Part shown: piece by piece, positions 1-7,001 of the stretch
Layout: each line of letters opens with the position of its first letter
Numbering within the stretch: position 1 is the stretch's first letter
The notes under the pieces: generated by a model
The model's input: only the letters and a program-made list of their open reading frames with translations
Databases searched by the model: none
What the model was told of the DNA's origin: nothing
Made by a program: the position numbers and the translations under genes
NCBI GenBank assembly: GCA_003233055.1
Contig: QIKP01000010.1
Coordinates: forward strand, 1-64,000
Source of the DNA: Planctomycetaceae bacterium
Lineage (GTDB): Bacteria > Planctomycetota > Planctomycetia > Pirellulales > Lacipirellulaceae
Direction: 5' to 3'
DNA: 64,000 nt

Positions 1-2
1 CC

Positions 3-1358
3 GATCGCGATGCGGCAGTCGCATGGCTCCTGAGCCGGATTAACTACGAGCGAACCGCCAGCATCCCCTATGGCGAACGGCAGCTCAAGCTCGACCGGAT
101 GCGGCAATTGGCCACGGGACTCGGGAGTCCCGACCGAGCGGTGCCGATTGTCCATGTCGCTGGCACCAAAGGGAAAGGGTCGACCGCCGTGATGCTCGCG
201 GCGATGCTCACCGCCGCCGGCTATCGGACCGGTCTGTTTAGTTCGCCCCACATCGAGCGGCTCGAAGAGCGATTCACTATCGACGGTCGGCATATCACGG
301 GCGAGCAACTCGTGGCGGTCGTCGAAAGGGTCCGGCCGGTTGTCGAAGAGATCGATCGACGCGGCCGCGAAGTGGACGAACCAGGGCCGACTTTTTTCGA
401 TATCACCACCGCCCTCGCGCTGGTCTTTTTTGTTGAGAAAAAATGCGATCTGGTTATCCTCGAAGTGGGCCTTGGAGGACGGCTCGATTCGACCAACGTC
501 TGCTTGCCCGTCGTTAGCGTGATTACCTCCATCAGTCTCGACCATACCAAGCAGCTCGGCACGACACTCGCGAGCATCGCACGAGAAAAATCAGGCATTA
601 TCAAGCCAGGCGTGCCCGTCGTGTCGGGGGTCGTGGAAGCCGAACCTCGCGAGGTGATTGCCGACGTGGCGCGGGAACATGGTTGCCGGCTTATCGAAAG
701 AGGCCATGATTTTGACTTCGCTTATCTCGGGCATCAACAATTCGATTACCTGAGACCAGGGCGATCGAGCCTACTCGGCATAGAAGTGGGTCTCACCGGT
801 CGGCATCAGGCGGCCAACGCATCGGTCGCGCTGGCGGTCGTCGACGAGCTGATCCGACAACAGTGGGAGATCGGTGAGCAAGATCGACGCCAAGGGCTCT
901 CTGGAGCGAGGCTCCCTGGCAGGTTTGAGAAAGTTCCTGGAACCCCTGCGGTCGTCATCGATACGGCGCACAATCTGGCGAGTGCCGAGGCGCTCGCCAC
1001 GACGCTCGCCGAGGAATTCCCTGCGCCACGAACACTCGTGGTCGCCTGCAGTAAAGACAAAGACATCCTTGCGATTGCCGGCGCACTCGCACCGGTCTTT
1101 GACCGAGTGATCGTGACCGAATATTCGGATAACCCTCGCGCGGTACCACCGAGCCAGTTGGCCAAAGTTTTTCAAGCGGCGCTGACTCGCGAGCGACGAG
1201 ACATCCAGGTCCCGGTTGAAGTCGCCCAATCGCCGGCCGAAGCCTGGCGGCGGGCCCAGGAAAAAACCCCCGCGAATGGGGTCATTGGCATTGCAGGGTC
1301 GTTTTACCTTGCGGGGGAACTGCGGCCTCTCGTTTTGGCGACACGAGGCTTCACGTAG
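3..1358 (+). CDS. folC: Bifunctional folylpolyglutamate synthase / dihydrofolate synthase, 5' truncated
   Basis: Mur-ligase-family enzyme that adds glutamate to dihydropteroate or tetrahydrofolate in the cytoplasm, using ATP. The P-loop reads HVAGTKGKGST, followed by FSSPHIERLEERF, the family's substrate loop. LEVGLGGRLDSTN and SISLDHTKQLG are further FolC signatures, and VIDTAHN lies in the C-terminal domain. The frame stays open from base 3 through the ATG at 99, and the residues before that ATG (AWLLSRINYERTASIPYG) are typical FolC N-terminus, so the true start lies before the window. The stop codon sits inside a dispersed palindrome at 1357-1382, which may end the transcript. Family assignment is secure; which of the two activities dominates cannot be told. 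Confidence 0.95.
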   Translation, partial: DRDAAVAWLLSRINYERTASIPYGERQLKLDRMRQLATGLGSPDRAVPIVHVAGTKGKGSTAVMLAAMLTAAGYRTGLFSSPHIERLEERFTIDGRHITGEQLVAVVERVRPVVEEIDRRGREVDEPGPTFFDITTALALVFFVEKKCDLVILEVGLGGRLDSTNVCLPVVSVITSISLDHTKQLGTTLASIAREKSGIIKPGVPVVSGVVEAEPREVIADVAREHGCRLIERGHDFDFAYLGHQQFDYLRPGRSSLLGIEVGLTGRHQAANASVALAVVDELIRQQWEIGEQDRRQGLSGARLPGRFEKVPGTPAVVIDTAHNLASAEALATTLAEEFPAPRTLVVACSKDKDILAIAGALAPVFDRVIVTEYSDNPRAVPPSQLAKVFQAALTRERRDIQVPVEVAQSPAEAWRRAQEKTPANGVIGIAGSFYLAGELRPLVLATRGFT

Positions 1359-1382
1359 CCCCGACCAAGCTTGCTCGGGGCT
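1357..1382. repeat. Dispersed AAGCTT palindrome, copy 1 (possible terminator)
   Basis: A 26-base near-perfect inverted repeat (one mismatch) with core CCGACCAAGCTTGCTCGG begins within the folC stop codon. Related copies are at 5042, 18816 and 37291. It can form a long GC-rich stem but has no T-run, so its termination role is inferred. Confidence 0.7.
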
Positions 1383-1547
1383 GCAGGCTGGTGGGTAGCT
1401 AGGCCAGAGGGCGGGGAAACCGACTTTGCCGTTCTCCTTGCCTAGTCGCCTACGCTGCTGTCCCGCGATCGGCTTCGAGGTTACAATGGGGGGAGAGCAA
1501 AGTCACAGGCCTCTGGCCCACACGAAATCCATAACGAGGCGAGCACG

Positions 1548-2441
1548 TTGGGAATCGGGAATTTCTTTAAATCGATCCTTGAGGGAGGGAAAGTCGACGT
1601 CAAAAAACGGTACGAGATGCTTCACTCGGCTGTCTCCGGAACGATGTCGGAGTTCTTCATGGCCCGTGATCGCGAAACGAGCCAGGTCGTTGGCCTCAAG
1701 ATTCTCGACAAGAAGAAGACCGAAGCGCTCGAAGCGAGATTTCGGGGACTCGATAAACCGACCGAAGGCCAGATCGCCAGTTCGCTCCGGCACCCGCTCA
1801 TTGTCACGACCCTTTCCTATGGAGTGACAACCAACGACCAGCAGTTTCTCGTGATGGAGTTTCTCGATGGGCCAGGGCTCAACTCACTGATTGTCGCCCG
1901 AAGCAATCTGCTTGATGGCAATCGACTCACGCTCACGAGGCAGGCAGCCGAGGCACTTTCTCACGTTCATCAGTCGGGCTACATCCATCGCGATGTCTGT
2001 CCACGCAACTTTGTCTGCGCCAAGGAGGCCACCTCTCTCAAACTGATTGACTTCGGTCTAACGGTGCCGGCGGAGCGGCCTTTCATGCAGCCAGGCAATC
2101 GGACGGGGACGCCCAACTACATGGCTCCCGAGGTGGTACGCCGACGGGCTACCGACCAGCGACTCGATATTTTTGCCCTGGGCGTTTCGCTCTATGAAAT
2201 GTTTACGTTCGAGCTCCCTTGGACCCGAGGCACCGATGGCCAAGCCGCCATGACGCATGGTGGCTCGAAGCCGCAGGCGATCAGCAAGTGTTACCCGAAA
2301 ATCGATCCTCGGCTCGAAGCGGCTATTTTTAAGTGCATGGAGTCGGAGCCGGGCGATCGTTTTACGTCGGTCGACCAGTTCCTCAAGGCGATCCGCCTCC
2401 TCCGCAGCGAAGACCGGGAAGAAGAAGACCGGGAAGAATAG
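1548..2441 (+). CDS. Serine/threonine protein kinase, atypical
   Basis: Hanks-type kinase of 297 residues with a TTG start; GAGGCGAG lies just upstream and a possible -10 box TACAAT is at 1482-1487. Visible motifs are the ATP-binding lysine K51 (VVGLKILDKK), the catalytic loop HRDVCPRNF (D149, N154), DFG at 168-170, MAPE at 192-195 and the DIFALGVSLYEMF helix. The glycine-rich loop is degenerate (SAVSGTMSEFF), and the usual Lys two residues after the catalytic Asp is replaced by Cys. The C-terminus is an acidic, arginine-rich tail (SEDREEEDREE). There is no transmembrane segment or sensor domain, so it should be cytoplasmic. Substrate unknown. Kinase fold is secure; full activity is less certain because of the unusual loops. 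Confidence 0.9.
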   Translation: MGIGNFFKSILEGGKVDVKKRYEMLHSAVSGTMSEFFMARDRETSQVVGLKILDKKKTEALEARFRGLDKPTEGQIASSLRHPLIVTTLSYGVTTNDQQFLVMEFLDGPGLNSLIVARSNLLDGNRLTLTRQAAEALSHVHQSGYIHRDVCPRNFVCAKEATSLKLIDFGLTVPAERPFMQPGNRTGTPNYMAPEVVRRRATDQRLDIFALGVSLYEMFTFELPWTRGTDGQAAMTHGGSKPQAISKCYPKIDPRLEAAIFKCMESEPGDRFTSVDQFLKAIRLLRSEDREEEDREE

Positions 2442-2484
2442 GCCCCTGGCGGAAAAGCCGGAAAAAACAGCACTCTTTGCCCCG

Positions 2485-2513
2485 TTGAAGGTTTTCCCGC
2501 GACCCCTTATACT
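2485..2513 (+). promoter_or_regulatory. Sigma-70-like promoter of the small basic protein gene
   Basis: TTGAAG at 2485-2490, a 17-base spacer and TATACT at 2508-2513 match the housekeeping consensus at 9 of 12 positions. The start codon at 2580 is 67 bases downstream of the -10 box. Transcription is not demonstrated. Confidence 0.55.
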
Positions 2514-2579
2514 ACGCGGTCCTCCAATCCTCCAAAATTTGGCCCCGATCGCGGGGTCGCCCTTCGTGAGATCACGGCG

Positions 2580-2804
2580 ATGACCATCGACAAGAGCCTT
2601 AAAGTCAAACGCGGCATGAACAGTAGCCGGAGTGTCTTAACGCGCGTGGAGCGCATCAAGACCCTTCAGGAGACCGATCGCTGGAGCGAAGGCGATTCGC
2701 CGCTCGGCCTTCCCAAAGTACGCGTTCGTAAATTGGCCCTGCGGAAGAAGAAAAAGAAGGCCAAGGAAGAAGAAGGCGATGGCGATTCGGGCGGCGAGAG
2801 CTGA
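2580..2804 (+). CDS. PVC-type small basic protein, probably ribosome-associated
   Basis: A 74-residue, highly basic protein starting MTIDKSLKVKRGMNSSRSVLTRVERI, written here as two halves: MTIDKSLKVKRG then MNSSRSVLTRVERI. It continues with WSEGDSPLGLPKVRVRK, then a lysine tract and an acidic tail (KEEEGDGDSGGES). The N-terminal pattern and the GLPKVR motif match what I recall of a small basic protein conserved across Planctomycetes, Verrucomicrobia and Chlamydiae, proposed to be ribosomal or nucleic-acid-binding. It has its own promoter at 2485-2513. No enzymatic motif is present. The family call rests on memory of the pattern; the ribosomal role is from the family name, not shown here. It converges with the secreted protein at 2827. 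Confidence 0.75.
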   Translation: MTIDKSLKVKRGMNSSRSVLTRVERIKTLQETDRWSEGDSPLGLPKVRVRKLALRKKKKKAKEEEGDGDSGGES

Positions 2805-2826
2805 TTTACTGGCGGGCCAATCGCTC

Positions 2827-3888
2827 CTACATCTGGTCGAGCATCGCTTCGATCTCTTCCCTCACGCTGCTCGTTGCTTCGGCAAATAGCGAATCAAAGG
2901 GCGCGTCCTGCGAGCCTGCTCGTTTCCAGTCCGCAACACGAGCGGCGATCATCGCCTGGGCCTCGTGAGGCGAAGGCAGCACCGAATCGCGGGACTTCTC
3001 GTCGGCTCTCTTGCCCTTAGAAAGGGCCTCGAAGTAGAGCGACAAAAAAACGCGCTGCGATACCAATTGGTGAAGTTCTCGCGTGACGAGCAATAGTTGA
3101 TCGGTAGGCATCGTCGGGTTAGCTAGCAGCTTCGCCTCGACGCCACGTAGACCATAGGCGTATCCGTGAACCTGGGCCCTCAGCTCCGCCATATTGATTT
3201 CGGAGACTTCCGCTTTGGGGAATTCCGCCGACCCTTGGCCTCGGAGGTCGTCCTGTTCGGTCGACACCTGATGGACCAGCGGCGGTTGGACGGGCGGCGG
3301 CGGTTGGACAGGCTCGGCTTCCTGGTCCTCGCGGACGATTGCAACGGGATCGTCCACAAAGGGGTTCCCTAGGTCCATTGGTCGGGAGGTGCCGAGCAGT
3401 GGAGCAATAGCGTCGGGGGCAGGAACGGGCGGCACTGATTCGACTACTGGTGCGTCGACCGGTTTGACTACCGTTGTGTCGACTGGCTGGAGCGGGCCTC
3501 GTGGGGAAGCCAAATGTGGGGAAGCGAAACGAGGTGCTGGCGGCATGCGGTCTCTCGAACCAGGAAGCGAGGCCTGGGTTGCCTCTTGGAGCCAAGCCTC
3601 CATCACCTCGAAGTCGGCCTCATGGCGGTCCGCATCGTTCCAAGCGGTAATTGCCTGTTGCAACTCCTGCAATCGGGAGTCCCCCTTGGAGCGATCGAAC
3701 GGCTTGATCAAGTCGAGTTGGTACGCGAGGTCGTTCACACGCTGCTGCAGCAGGCTACTCCTGTCGACGGGTTCCGCAGCCGACGCGGCTGGGAACGCGA
3801 GGGAGCTGACCACCAACACCAGGCCGAAAGCCGGAGCCTTCAGGCCACACGAGGAAAACAACGTGTCGAGTCGATAGCGATAGGGCAT
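2827..3888 (-). CDS. Secreted protein of unknown function, proline-rich middle
   Basis: The open frame runs to 4017, but the ATG at 3888 gives a good signal peptide (MPYRYRLDTLFSSCGLKAP, then FGLVLVVSSLAFPAASAAEP), so the 353-residue form is preferred. The mature part starts with a helical region (LLQQRVNDLAYQLDLIKPFD, heptad-like). A long Pro/Val-rich low-complexity stretch follows (VDTTVVKPVDAPVVESVPPV and a PPPPVQPPLVHQ segment), then a helical C-terminal region. No catalytic motif or known domain was recognised. It is probably periplasmic or attached to the envelope. Function unknown. Confidence 0.75.
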   Translation of the reverse strand: MPYRYRLDTLFSSCGLKAPAFGLVLVVSSLAFPAASAAEPVDRSSLLQQRVNDLAYQLDLIKPFDRSKGDSRLQELQQAITAWNDADRHEADFEVMEAWLQEATQASLPGSRDRMPPAPRFASPHLASPRGPLQPVDTTVVKPVDAPVVESVPPVPAPDAIAPLLGTSRPMDLGNPFVDDPVAIVREDQEAEPVQPPPPVQPPLVHQVSTEQDDLRGQGSAEFPKAEVSEINMAELRAQVHGYAYGLRGVEAKLLANPTMPTDQLLLVTRELHQLVSQRVFLSLYFEALSKGKRADEKSRDSVLPSPHEAQAMIAARVADWKRAGSQDAPFDSLFAEATSSVREEIEAMLDQM

Positions 3889-4371
3889 GACAGCTTCGTA
3901 GCAGAGGGTTCGGTCGTGGCGGAGTCCGCCCATCACGCGGGGAGGTGACTGGCGATGGGGCGGGAGACGTTGCGGGAAATCCCTAATAATAAGTAGGTTT
4001 GCCTCGGCCCAAGTCAATCGTGCCGCCCCGTGTCTGGCGGCGATCGCCCCGAGGAGGAGTGCCGCTGATAGGGGTTGTTCCTATAAAACTGCGGGGAGCG
4101 ACTGCGGCAGGGAGGCTCTCACAAGCCGACTCGAACGAAGATCGCACGCGAGTGACAACCTTCTGTCACTTTAGCCCAATGGCCCCGTCGAGGTAGCAGG
4201 CCTTTTTCCGTCGGTCGCTCAACACTGTGGCCTAGCTAACCGATGGTTAGAAGTAGTGATTGGAATTGCGGGGCACAGCCACCTCGCCGCGAGTTGTCTC
4301 TCCTCTTGTAATCAGCATCTCTGAACCCCGAGGTCTCTTCGTTCGACTTTACCACCCCATGGTGATCGCTC
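3889..4371. other. Intergenic region between divergent genes
   Basis: No gene was recognised in these 480 bases between the secreted protein (minus) and the LuxR-type regulator (plus). It must carry both promoters. A TATAAAAC run near 4082 and a short inverted repeat (CTAACCGATGGTTAG) near 4235 are the only visible signals. Confidence 0.5.
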
Positions 4372-5043
4372 ATGGTCCCTTCGATTGTTTCTGGCCAGTT
4401 ACCTCCTTCAAGGGCCGCTCTTCTAGTCGGTAGTTCGGACCAAGAGTGCAGGGAAGCAACGACTCGGATCGGCACCCTTCTGGGACTCTCCGTCGATCAT
4501 TTCGCCACCCTGGAGGAGGTCATCGCGGGTCTCTCTCGCGAGAAAGTCGCTTGTGCCATCGTTTCGCTGGCGACAGAGAATCCGGAACACCTGGAGCTGC
4601 TCGGTCCGTTGCTCGCGAATCCCAGCGGCGCACCGGTGATTTTGACTTCTCCAAATCCACCGACCCCTTGTGTCGTTCAGGCAATGCGCCGGGGCGCTTT
4701 CAGCGTACTCCGCGAACCCCTCGACGAGGAATCCCTTCGAATCACGCTAGTCCAGGCGATCAAGCAGGCTCGGCATGCGGGCCGCGACCATGATCTCGTC
4801 GCCGACTACCATCGTCGGCTCGATCGACTAAGCGAAGGCGAACGGAGTGTGCTCGAAGCGATTTGCAACGGACGACTCAACAAACAGATCGCTCGCGAAT
4901 TGGGGGTGAGTGTCCGGACGATTGAACAAAGGAGGCAGCGAATCTTTCGCAAGATGGACGTTCCATCGGCCGTCCCACTCGCGTGCCATATTACCACGGC
5001 GAGGACTCTCGAACGACTCCACGGCAACTCGCGGCTCACTTAA
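4372..5043 (+). CDS. LuxR/FixJ-family response-regulator-like transcription factor with degenerate receiver
   Basis: A 223-residue regulator. The C-terminal 65 residues are a clear LuxR-type helix-turn-helix (LSEGERSVLEAICNGRLNKQ, then IARELGVSVRTIEQRRQRIF and RKMDVPSA). The N-terminal half has receiver-like spacing (ALLVGSSDQECREATTRIG near residue 16; APVILTSPNPP near 87; GAFSVLREPLDEESL near 107). The acidic pair and the phosphoacceptor Asp are absent: the expected position reads ACAIVSLATENPE. It is therefore probably phosphorylation-independent or binds another signal. No partner histidine kinase is adjacent. Its stop codon overlaps a dispersed palindrome at 5042. Confidence 0.85.
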   Translation: MVPSIVSGQLPPSRAALLVGSSDQECREATTRIGTLLGLSVDHFATLEEVIAGLSREKVACAIVSLATENPEHLELLGPLLANPSGAPVILTSPNPPTPCVVQAMRRGAFSVLREPLDEESLRITLVQAIKQARHAGRDHDLVADYHRRLDRLSEGERSVLEAICNGRLNKQIARELGVSVRTIEQRRQRIFRKMDVPSAVPLACHITTARTLERLHGNSRLT

Positions 5044-5067
5044 CCTCGACCAAGCTTGGTCGGGGTT
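5042..5067. repeat. Dispersed AAGCTT palindrome, copy 2
   Basis: Core CCAAGCTTGG within a 26-base near-perfect inverted repeat (CTCGACCAAGCTTGGTCGGG in its centre, one mismatch overall) begins at the stop codon of the LuxR-type gene. It is the same element as at 1357 and is likewise placed at a gene 3' end. Confidence 0.7.
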
Positions 5068-5759
5068 CTGGGATACCTCGGTGACACCTCTGCGGCGATT
5101 CGTGGTTGCTTCTTTCGGTCGTGAACGGCGGCGAAGAAAATCATCTGGCGAGGATCACTGCTCTCTCTCCGCGATTTAGCGAAAGGCGCAGCTTCAACGA
5201 AAGAGGATCGACCCGTTTCTGCGCCCGGTGCTAGCAGTCGGGAAGAAGACTTCAGGTTTTTTTCAATCGGCCTTGACCGGTTCTGGGTAGCTCCCTATTC
5301 TTCCGCCCAATGGAGCAACCAACCGCAAAACCCTAATCGGCCCCGTCGCGAATTGCTCTTGCAACAGTTGGTCAAATGTTAGACAACCCGACCTCCTTGA
5401 AACACAGACAACCTAAAAGGATCGCATCGAGTTACCACGTGGAAGAGTCGGAGGGCAAACGGGAAACCGTCTCTGGCTCACGCAGCGGTTGGCATAGCAA
5501 GGAAGCGATGCTACCGCTACGATACACCACCGTATGACGGCAGGCCTTCACTCCCCCCCGAACGCCTACCGCTCATGCTTGACGCTCGCGTAAGCGGGAA
5601 TGCGTCCAATCGCTCCCGGAAGAGTTAACCGTCCTTTGCCCCCCTGGGACGTGACTTTTCTGGGAGCTTTTTTTATGCGCTGCGAGAGACTGACCTGACA
5701 GGGATTTTCCTGCAACGGACCGCTATCGCGTTCTCGCGAGAGTGCCTCCAAGTTGGATG
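5068..5759. other. Long intergenic region with no recognised gene
   Basis: About 690 bases between the regulator and the kdsD promoter. All frames give only short, compositionally unconvincing ORFs. No tRNA-like T-loop or strong hairpin with T-run was seen. It could hold a small RNA or a decayed gene, but nothing supports either. Confidence 0.4.
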
Positions 5760-5788
5760 TTGGCAGGAATGGCTTGGCTCGCTACAAT
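5760..5788 (+). promoter_or_regulatory. Sigma-70-like promoter of kdsD/kpsF
   Basis: TTGGCA at 5760-5765, a 17-base spacer and TACAAT at 5783-5788 match the consensus at 10 of 12 positions. It lies 60 bases before the ATG at 5849 and inside the longer open frame from 5753, which argues for the later start. Confidence 0.6.
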
Positions 5789-5848
5789 CCCCGCCCGGTG
5801 CTACGCCCTTCGCGCTGCGCCACGATCCCCTTCACAGGAGTGAAGCGC

Positions 5849-6937
5849 ATGGAAGCCGTTCGCCGTTCGGAAGAACCGAACATGGAACTCGACTCTGCCG
5901 CCCAGCTTCGCGTCGCTCGCGAGGTGCTGCGGCTCGAAGCAGTCGGGCTTTGGAAAGTATCAACCCGTCTGGATGCGTCGTTTGCCGAAGCGATCGAGCT
6001 CATTCGGAATTCGACCGGGAGTGTCATCGTTACCGGCATGGGAAAGGCGGGGCTCGTGGGGCAGAAAATTGCCGCAACGCTCGCCTCGACCGGCACCCCA
6101 AGCCACTTCTTGCATCCGGCCGAGGCCTTTCATGGCGACCTGGGACGAATCGCCAAGGGAGACATCGTGCTGATGCTCACGCAGAGCGGCGAGACGAGCG
6201 AGGTGGTGCAACTGTTGCCGTCGCTTCGCCAAATGAACACGCCGCTCGTGGTGATGACCGCCAGCCGCCGTTCGTCGGTCGGTCGTGCCGCGACGTTGGT
6301 GATCGAGCTGGGCGACTTGGAGGAAGCTTGTTCGCTTGGGTTGGCTCCGAGTACCAGCACGACGGCGATGATAGCGGTTGGCGATGCGCTCGCGCTGGTG
6401 CTCAGTCAGTGGAACGGGTTCCGCGCAGAGGACTTTGCCAAGTTTCATCCTGGGGGGAGTCTCGGCTTTCAGCTCAGCCTGGTCGAGGACCACATGCGGA
6501 CTCTGCCGGAGTGCCGCGTTGCTAGTGATGCCAAGACGGTCCGTGAAGTGATCGTTGCCTGCAGCCAGCCAGGCCGGCGGTCGGGGGCGGTGATGCTCGT
6601 CGACGAGGCGGGTGAGTTGAGCGGAATCTTCACCGACAGCGATTTGGCCCGTCTGGTGGAAGCTCGACAAGAGGCCGCCTTCGATCAGCCGATCCGCCAA
6701 GTCATGACCCCCCGGAGCGCGAGGGTCATCTGCGGAGCACGCATCTCTACGGCCATGGAGATTCTCACCGAGAGAAAAATTAGCGAGCTGCCAGTGGTCA
6801 ACAGGAAGGGCCAGCCGGTCGGGATGATTGACGTGACCGATCTGGTCGGAACCCAGGCGAGCCAACCGGTAGAGTCCGAGGAGCAACCTGCAATTCGGGT
6901 GTTTCCTTCGGAGGATTCTCTCAAAGAGAGCGCGTGA
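5849..6937 (+). CDS. kdsD: D-arabinose-5-phosphate isomerase (KdsD/KpsF/GutQ family)
   Basis: Interconverts ribulose-5-phosphate and arabinose-5-phosphate, the first step towards KDO for lipopolysaccharide; cytoplasmic. The ATG at 5849 has AGGAG eight bases upstream and a promoter before it, so the open frame from 5753 is not used; the product is 362 residues. A SIS domain covers roughly residues 40-180 (VIVTGMGKAGLVGQKIAATL; HPAEAFHGDLG; LTQSGETSEV; APSTSTTAMIAVGDALA). Two CBS domains follow (about 215-270 and 285-335; IFTDSDLARLVE; ISELPVVNRKGQPVGMIDVT). Length and order match KpsF. The next gene is an LPS-export-like protein, so the pair probably serves lipid A-core supply and transport. 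Confidence 0.93.
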   Translation: MEAVRRSEEPNMELDSAAQLRVAREVLRLEAVGLWKVSTRLDASFAEAIELIRNSTGSVIVTGMGKAGLVGQKIAATLASTGTPSHFLHPAEAFHGDLGRIAKGDIVLMLTQSGETSEVVQLLPSLRQMNTPLVVMTASRRSSVGRAATLVIELGDLEEACSLGLAPSTSTTAMIAVGDALALVLSQWNGFRAEDFAKFHPGGSLGFQLSLVEDHMRTLPECRVASDAKTVREVIVACSQPGRRSGAVMLVDEAGELSGIFTDSDLARLVEARQEAAFDQPIRQVMTPRSARVICGARISTAMEILTERKISELPVVNRKGQPVGMIDVTDLVGTQASQPVESEEQPAIRVFPSEDSLKESA

Positions 6938-7001
6938 CCAGCGGCGACGGGACTTCGTACGACGGCCAAGGGTTGGTTTTTCTTAGGGATGTTAGTTTTC
7001 C

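Noticed and set aside
5753-5848. Reading kdsD from 5753
   Set aside because: A near-consensus promoter lies inside this stretch and an SD precedes the ATG at 5849.
5960-6886. Open frame of 308 codons on the minus strand, antisense to kdsD
   Set aside because: Shadow of kdsD; His/Arg-rich and without domains.
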